Positions 57,713-64,000 of a stretch of DNA of 64,000 nucleotides are shown one piece after another. Numbering within the stretch: the first letter of the stretch is position 1; every line of letters starts with the position of its first letter. A program made the translations under genes and the position numbers. This DNA comes from Gordionus sp. m RMFG-2023 (taxonomy: Eukaryota > Nematomorpha > Gordioida > Chordodea > Parachordodidae), in the NCBI RefSeq assembly GCF_954871325.1, contig NC_088776.1:23794508-23858507 (forward strand), written 5' to 3'. Below the pieces are notes generated by a model that searched no databases, was not told the origin of the DNA, and worked only from the letters and a program-made list of their open reading frames with translations.

Positions 57713-58934
57713 CTCCAACCAAGCTGCCCTTCGCGCGCTATATCAATAAACGATCAATTCCGAGTAAAATCAAAATATGTGCACACATATATGGACGATT
57801 ATTCGTTATGCCATGAAAACCGTAATAGTCTAAAAAATGCGATGGTATTAAATCCATTATTAAATATTTCCACCTTTTACAGTAATTTTATGATCAAAAT
57901 TATGTGTGACCCGGATATACATAAATCGGAGGCGATCCCACCCTTGCATTCTATTATAAAAATGATGAAAAGGGTGGTACCTGGTTATATGCCTTTCCTA
58001 CCTAAGGACACGAATTCAATAGATTTAACTAATTATAATAAAACTCTTCAAGGCTTACAATTTTTATTGGCGCATATACCCAATAAAGATATCATAATAT
58101 TTGGAATACCTGATTTTTTGGAACTAATGTGCGCTTCAAAAAATTTGTACATACATGGTACTATTTTTACCTATCCCATACACTTCACTCAACTCTACCA
58201 TTCATATACCAATAGGAAAAAATATGATATGCGTTATATTCGCTATATTACCTAGTAAGCGAAAATCAACCTATATAAAATTCCTGGAAATGATAAATAA
58301 TGAATGCGCTCGTCATGGTGAACTACAGTTAGAACCCGAATCGATTCAAATAAATTATGAAATTAATATGAAGTTAGCTTTGGAAATTGTTTTTCCCTAT
58401 GCTGTGATCCGAGGTAAATTATTCCAGGGTGCTTCTTTCTCTACGGTCAATCCTTGTGGAGAAAAATACAAAGCTTATCGTTGACTAAAGATAATAAAGA
58501 AAGGGCCGATGTCTAGGGTATCCTCCAGATGCGCTCCATTTTGCAATCCTTCACAGCTATCCATTATGTATACCCAGACATTTATAGAGTCAGAGGCTTT
58601 AAATATATAGGCTCTGAGACAATTTATGCTCTACTTTTCAAATACATACATATGTACTAATATTTTAACTCCACATTTTGGAGACGTTTCAACTTTGGAG
58701 GCCCGAGGACTAACAATAACGTCGAGGGCTTCCACAATAGCTTTAAAAAATAAAAAATTAATAAAAACAGCCCATCCTGATATTTATACTTTTATTAATA
58801 AATTAAAAATTATTCAAGGTAACATGGAGCTAAAATATCAACAATATAGCGTTGGATTATCAATATCCAAGTCGAACACAAAATATGAAAGGCGAGGAAG
58901 GAGAATTAATTTAATAACATTACAATACCAATAA
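57713..58934 (+). pseudogene. Mutator-like (MULE) transposase pseudogene
   Basis: The frame 57779-58255 ends in the MULE catalytic start NLYIHGTIFTYPIHFTQLY (the W.DGTF..P..F.Q.. block). The overlapping frame 58155-58484 continues with IPIGKNMICVIFAILPSKRK, STYIKFLEM, INYEINMKLALEIVFPYAVI and KLFQGASF (the catalytic DxE and CxxH-like region). The frame 58626-58934 carries the C-terminal part (RASTIALKNKKL, HPDIYTFINKLKIIQ) matching the RTNNxVEGWH...HPxIWxFIExLKxEQ block. At least one frameshift (about 58195-58205) and stops near 58482 and 58617 show it is dead. An AG acceptor-like site (TAAACAG) precedes 57710. Terminal inverted repeats were not found. Confidence 0.75.
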
Positions 58935-60106
58935 TCAAAACGATGTATATTTATATTTTAAAAAATATATCGGATAATATAAAACTTATAAATTCATTAT
59001 ATTATATATTCTATTATTATACTTTAAACTATGTTTTATTACAATAAAGATGTATTTTATGTGTTTAGCATTAATCGTTTAGAGGTAATTATCTTACTTT
59101 TCAGACAAATATAATAATATATTTTTAAAAATATATATAACAAGGAGGGAGGCAAAAAAACTCTTACTATTTATATTTGTCATTTTTAAATTGTTTACAT
59201 AATTTTTTTACATGTTATTTTAATATTAGTTTTATATATTATGCTATTTTTTAAATATTTAATTTTTAAACTATATGAAAAATAAAATAATCACTAATTT
59301 TTTGAAGTTATGATATCTTTAAACTGTTTCAAATATATGGCTTATCGAAATGAGACTAGGTTATTGAATTTATAGGATGGATTATAATTAAACGAAAATA
59401 TATTTAAATATTCTTTTGAATCTTGTAGAATATTAAATGATAAGCTGATATATTGCAGCGTAGAGGAGAGGGGGGGAGGGTGGCAATGAAAAAATCTTCT
59501 ATTCTTAAATTTGCCTATTCTTCTATCATTTAAGCTAATAAAACCGGATCCACTTATCACCCCCGAAATTCCCAGACCATTTACCGTATCCACTCTTTCC
59601 CCCTCATCGCCGTTCAGAATAAAACAATGTTTTTTATATGATATATTTAAATAAATCTATACTTCTTGCAAGAAATCTCAACATGTATAATATACATGTT
59701 ATTTTTAAGAATAAAAAAAAGGAATGGGGTTTATATCTTATTCATTTAAAATATTGGAAAAACATTTGGAATATAATTTTTTATTCATCTCATATAGCTT
59801 CTAAGCCATAAAATATGATCGGAGTGAACACAATCTGAGGAACGTATTTCAATATATAATCTATGAATTAGTTATAAAGATTTTTCATACCACAAAAAAA
59901 GGTATTAATATATCTATTCTTTAGAAAAAGGAACTATAACTTGCAATAATATAAAATATTACATTTAGGTAGAAAATGAATAAAACCCTATTGCAATATA
60001 CAGCGCTTATACGAGGGGGTGGGGAGGTGTAAGAATTTGTCTCCAACAAATCTGTCAAGGTTTGAATTTTTTATCAGAATTAAAATAAAACTTATTCAAA
60101 AATTAA
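58935..60106. other. Unrecognised AT-rich DNA with a purine tract
   Basis: A GAGAGGGGGGGAGGG tract lies at about 59464-59480 and a GGGGGTGGGGAGG tract at about 60015. No gene or element end was found. The right end of the Mutator-like element may be here but is not visible. Confidence 0.35.
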
Positions 60107-60567
60107 CTTTAAATCAGGGACGAAAACTCTCCTTCTAAAAAATGGGTTCGGGTTCATTTAAAAATCTAAAATAATGACTTATTAAAATTAGTTAAAATAA
60201 TAGAAACATCATTTTTTTAAAAAAATTTATTTTAATTAATGCCGACTCTTAAATATAACAAAAAAAAAATATTTTTTTATATTAATTTTTTTTTTGAATA
60301 AAAAAACAATGGTTTTAAATATGAACTCTTTTTAGATAGGAAATCTTTTATAAATAAAAATCGTAAATTACATGTTTTTTATATTATATTATTTATTATA
60401 AACATATAATTTAAAATAAATAAAATGAAATGAAATGAAAGTTTAAAATAAAAAAAATTAATTTTTTAAAATTAAAAAAAAAGCTTGAACCCTGAACCCT
60501 AAATTTAAAAAAAGGGTTTGGGTTCAGCGAAATATTTAGGGTTTGGGTTCTCGTCCTTGCTTTAAAT
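60107..60567. mobile_element. Non-autonomous hAT, 445 bp, perfect 8-bp TSD
   Basis: The element at 60115-60559 is flanked by CTTTAAAT on both sides (60107-60114 and 60560-60567). The ends CAGGGACGAAAAC and GTTCTCGTCCTTG are inverted with two mismatches. Both arms repeat GGGTTYGGGTTC / GAACCCTGAACCC. The interior is AT-rich and non-coding. Confidence 0.9.
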
Positions 60568-61181
60568 TAATTGGAAAATATTTTGTAAACTCAAAAATCA
60601 GCATAATATATTAAATTTAAACAACATAAAATGTATTTATTCTATGTGTGCAATATTAATTTTAAACAATTTGTCTATGGACTTTGTTTTATTATTATTG
60701 TCCCATATAGGTTTATTCATAATTTAGAGATTATCATTAAATATTTAAATTACTTTTCACTTTTTCAAATTAATCATTACTTACATGTTTTTAGAATGGA
60801 CATAACATTCCAGAATTTTTTTTTATCTAGTTATCTAAGTTTCAATAGCTAATATCATATTGTCTATCAAGAAATTTGGCTGTTAATTCATTATTAAGTA
60901 AATATTTTTTAAGGTTATCTAAGTATTCATATATGTTCATTATGACTGATTTATATTTAATTTACTCAGTTATTTTATTAAGTATATTGGAATTTTATAA
61001 CTTTCCTTTTTTTTTTACTTGGATTTAGAATATTTTATAAATCATCAATGGTTTTACTACATAGAATTCATAACCTATTGTCTAACTATCATATTGGTTC
61101 TTGTAAGTTCATATTATAACAACTCCATTATCCATGATAGCTTCGTCTAGTTTGATATCTAGTTTAACAATTGTCCTCATA
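60568..61181. other. Unrecognised AT-rich DNA
   Basis: The open frame at 60631-60852 is Phe/Tyr/Ile-rich and shows no family similarity. Nothing else was recognised. Confidence 0.35.
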
Positions 61182-63317
61182 GTTGATTGTGCGTGACCCA
61201 TCGTGTCACGGTGGGTCACGGCGTGAGTGTGAATAAATTTTAAATTCCAAGGCGTGACTGGGCGTGAACTTAAATTTCCCGTGAATCACGGAAATTTTAA
61301 TTTTTAAAATTGTTTTTTTATAAATATAAATTTGCAATTTGAAATTTTATAATTATATTATATATTTTCTTATTTAATTTAGTTCTTTTTTAAAAAGAAT
61401 AATTTATGAAAACTAAAAATCTTCCGCATTTTATAAACAACATCCGGTATCATTTCGTTAGTTTTATTTTCTTTTTATGTTTAGGTGTTTTTTATCGCGA
61501 AACTTTATGCTAAATTTTGCTTAAACTTTTTACAGAAAAGTCAGTTATATTTTATTTGTAAAGATCTTCAATCTTTAAATGCAACAGAAAGTGAAGAATT
61601 TTACAAGCTAGGCCAAGAGATAAATGTTGGTGTTACATATGGATAACAAAATAAAAAAGTTGTGAACTAGAAAAATCTCATGAATACTATAGGTCCAAAA
61701 ATATACCATGAAATAAAATTAAGATTAAAAGCATGATCAATAATAATTACTTGTCGATAATCACTGATGGACGGATGACTATAAAAATCTAAGTTTTTTA
61801 ACCATTATAGGACATATTATCATTAAGAATTTTAATTAAAAACATTTGTTTTGGCCAAGGCAATGAATGAAAAAAACGTCAAAATTATAAGTGTAGTCAA
61901 TTCAATTTTAGGAGAATATACAGAAGTAGAAAATTACTTAAATAAATATATAGTTGTGAGTGATAACGGAGCAAATCTTATAAGTGCATTCAAAGATGAC
62001 GAAACGCTAGCATGTATATGCCATATACTAAATAATATTATGCAGTATATTTTTGACAATTGTTTAACTGAAATAGCCTTAAATATAAATGGTGTAAAAA
62101 AATATTACAATATTTCGAACAATCTTCAGCTAATAGCAAACTGCGACATTCTTTCTTTCTTTTTAAACAAGATGTAATAGCGAGAATAACGAGATGGAAC
62201 TCTGTATATATCATGATACAGAGTTTCTTAAAATCATATTCTGAAATACAGGTGTACTTGTTTAGCAAGCAAGAATTAAATAGATTAGCCACAATTGATA
62301 TCAGCATCATACGCGAGTTAGACAAATTTTTTATCAATATTTATAGAATGCTCGGATAATTTGTGAGCAGATTCCCGTCCCACAGTAAATGAAATTTGTC
62401 TATTTAAACAAAAATTAATAAATCAAAACCTTAAATTACAGAACAATATTTCTTTTAAAAGATTATTATGCAGCCACTACATAAGGTAGGCTTAATTCTA
62501 GATCCGAATTTCAAAAGACTTAAGTTTTTAATAAAAGAAGAAAACGATATATATAAAACAATCTTAAAAATGCTAAATGATATAAAATTAGATGATATGC
62601 ATAAGTCAATGCCAACTATCATTTATAACTTTCCTAACTAATCCTAAACTCATAAAAAACCTTATGTTCTAAATGATCATACCAACTATCACTTTCCTAA
62701 TTCATCCTACACTCATAAAAGACCGTATATTCTAAATAAAAAAACTAGAGAATTTCTAGATGATTCTGATGAAGCATCAATATCACCGATGAAGCTGTGA
62801 GGATGATCTTAAAAGATTCATATAAGATAAATAACAAAAATATTTTGAAGTTTTAGAAGCAGGAATATTCATTTCCTTTTTTGAGAAAATTAGCGAGTAA
62901 TTTTGTCAACCCCGACAAATTAGGCTTCTAGTGAAAGATTATTTTCTGTAGCCAATCTCTTATTAGAGGAAAGGCGTACACAATTGAAATAAAAAAAGGT
63001 TGACATTCTTCTTTTTCTAAATAAATTTCGATTTATAGATTATTTATTTTTTATTAATATGGATTATGAAATTAGAGAAATAAATAGAATGAATTCAAAA
63101 AAGTGTAAAATTATAGCAATATTTTTGAAAAATTTAAGAACACCGTGAATTTTCGGCGTGACGGGCGTGAATCAAAATATTGCCTGTCGTGAGCGGGCGG
63201 GTTGGGTCGAAATTTTTTTAGTGATAAGCGTGAATGGGCGTGATATTTTTTTATTGCCACCGTGAGCGGGCAAGACGTGAATGAAAAATTAGGCTTGCGC
63301 TCACCTCTAGTTGATTG
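61182..63317 (+). mobile_element. hAT transposon, 2.1 kb, perfect 8-bp TSD, dead transposase
   Basis: The element at 61190-63309 is flanked by GTTGATTG (61182-61189 and 63310-63317). The right end GCGCTCACCTCTA is hAT-like. The left end TGCGTGACCC is shortened or mutated. GCGTGA-type motifs (GGGCGTGA, CGTGAGCGGGC) crowd both arms. Transposase remnants in order: VSDNGANLISAF and ETLACICHILNNIMQ (61950-62040, catalytic region with the C..H motif), VGLILDPNFKRLKFL (62487-62530) and SSERLFSVANLLLEERRTQL (62927-62986, dimerisation domain). Stops and frame changes between them make it inactive. Confidence 0.9.
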
Positions 63318-64000
63318 ATCCATTTGACCTAAATTATATTTAGTAGAAAAAAATAAATTTAACAGATTTTAAAATTGTAAATTTCGCTGCCACCATGTAA
63401 AGGTTGGCAGGGATCAAAGCAAGATTAAACAAAAAGATTTAAAGCTTTTATTAAATAAATATATTTTAAAAATATTTAACTACAATTTAACTAATAAACT
63501 ATAATAAATTTATCCTTTATATATAAAATAAAACTATTAAATAATTAAATAAAACTATTAAGTAAAGTTAATATAAATGGTGTTAATTTAAATGAATGTA
63601 AGATACAAAAATTTGCGCTAAATAATAACCATTATAATAAAATAATAATCCATGTTTCACCTTCCATTAGAAATTTTTTTAAAATATAATACTGCAATAT
63701 CTTAATCAGCTCCAGTTAAAAATTTATTTAGTTTTGGCACAATTTTAAATACGCTGAAAAAGTAAAGGCTTAATAATAAATTATTTGAAAAATTGATTAT
63801 CCTAAAAAAAAAAAATTTAATTTAATCTATTTTAAATACTCTTTTGCAAATTAATATTTTAACTACCTTAAAAATACTAGTCTCCCTTCCCTGACTGCTA
63901 TGAATGGGCTAAGACTAATAATAAATGGCCTAATTATTGTAGTTAACTCGTCATTAAATATTCTATTAATTATTAAAAATATTCATTTTTATTATATGCC
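63318..64000. other. Unrecognised AT-rich DNA
   Basis: AT-rich to the window end. A repeated AATAAAACTATTAA unit lies at about 63520-63560. No gene was found. Confidence 0.35.

Noticed and set aside
60631-60852. 73-residue Phe/Tyr/Ile-rich open frame, possibly a membrane peptide
   Set aside because: Typical chance frame in AT-rich DNA; no neighbours, no conserved motif.

Overview
This is an AT-rich eukaryotic, almost certainly animal, genomic window. The one host gene I can support is a spliced class I facilitative glucose transporter (GLUT/SLC2A type). Nine coding exons between 37713 and 49570 join through GT-AG introns into an uninterrupted 482-residue reading frame with all the GLUT signature motifs. 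A short GC-richer open exon at 28100-28177 may supply an extra N-terminus. I cannot name the species. Class I GLUTs, BED/TTF-like hATs, restriction-endonuclease LINEs and RTE-like LINEs together fit an invertebrate with a very AT-rich, transposon-swollen genome.

Nearly everything else is transposon-derived or unrecognised AT-rich DNA. From 1 to 4.5 kb there are short palindromic TA-flanked MITEs and a hAT-type end. A 425-bp non-autonomous hAT with a perfect 8-bp target duplication lies at 4526-4950. A Ty3/gypsy-type LTR retroelement fossil abuts it (4961-13797, 5-bp target duplication CATAT, both LTRs present). It is broken many times and carries three visitors: a 5'-truncated restriction-endonuclease LINE in its 5' LTR, a second gypsy-like gag/protease fragment, and a hAT 3' half.

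From 15 to 22 kb lie two copies of a restriction-endonuclease LINE in opposite orientation (5' ends facing). The rightward copy is interrupted by two TIR elements. From 22 to 27 kb are hAT fragments and two well-delimited hATs (24451-26070 and 26247-27052, each with a perfect 8-bp duplication). From 27 to 37 kb is mostly unrecognised DNA with MITEs and a possible tRNA-derived SINE.

Intron 3 of the transporter gene (39145-47024) has grown to about 7.9 kb. It holds a hAT (40015-41370), hAT remnants and a head-to-head pair of RTE-like LINE copies whose outer halves form an inverted repeat of about 1.45 kb. Downstream of the gene (50-64 kb) are more MITEs, another RLE-LINE fragment, an array of about eight exon-like degenerate repeats (55950-57480), a Mutator-like transposase pseudogene (57713-58934), a 445-bp hAT MITE and a degenerate 2.1-kb hAT (61190-63309).

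The genes do not form an operon or pathway: one host transporter gene sits in a field of dead mobile elements. The observations I rate highest are the two head-to-head LINE pairs, the exon-like tandem array, and the many hAT families that share one architecture (8-bp duplication plus a family-specific subterminal motif repeated in both arms).
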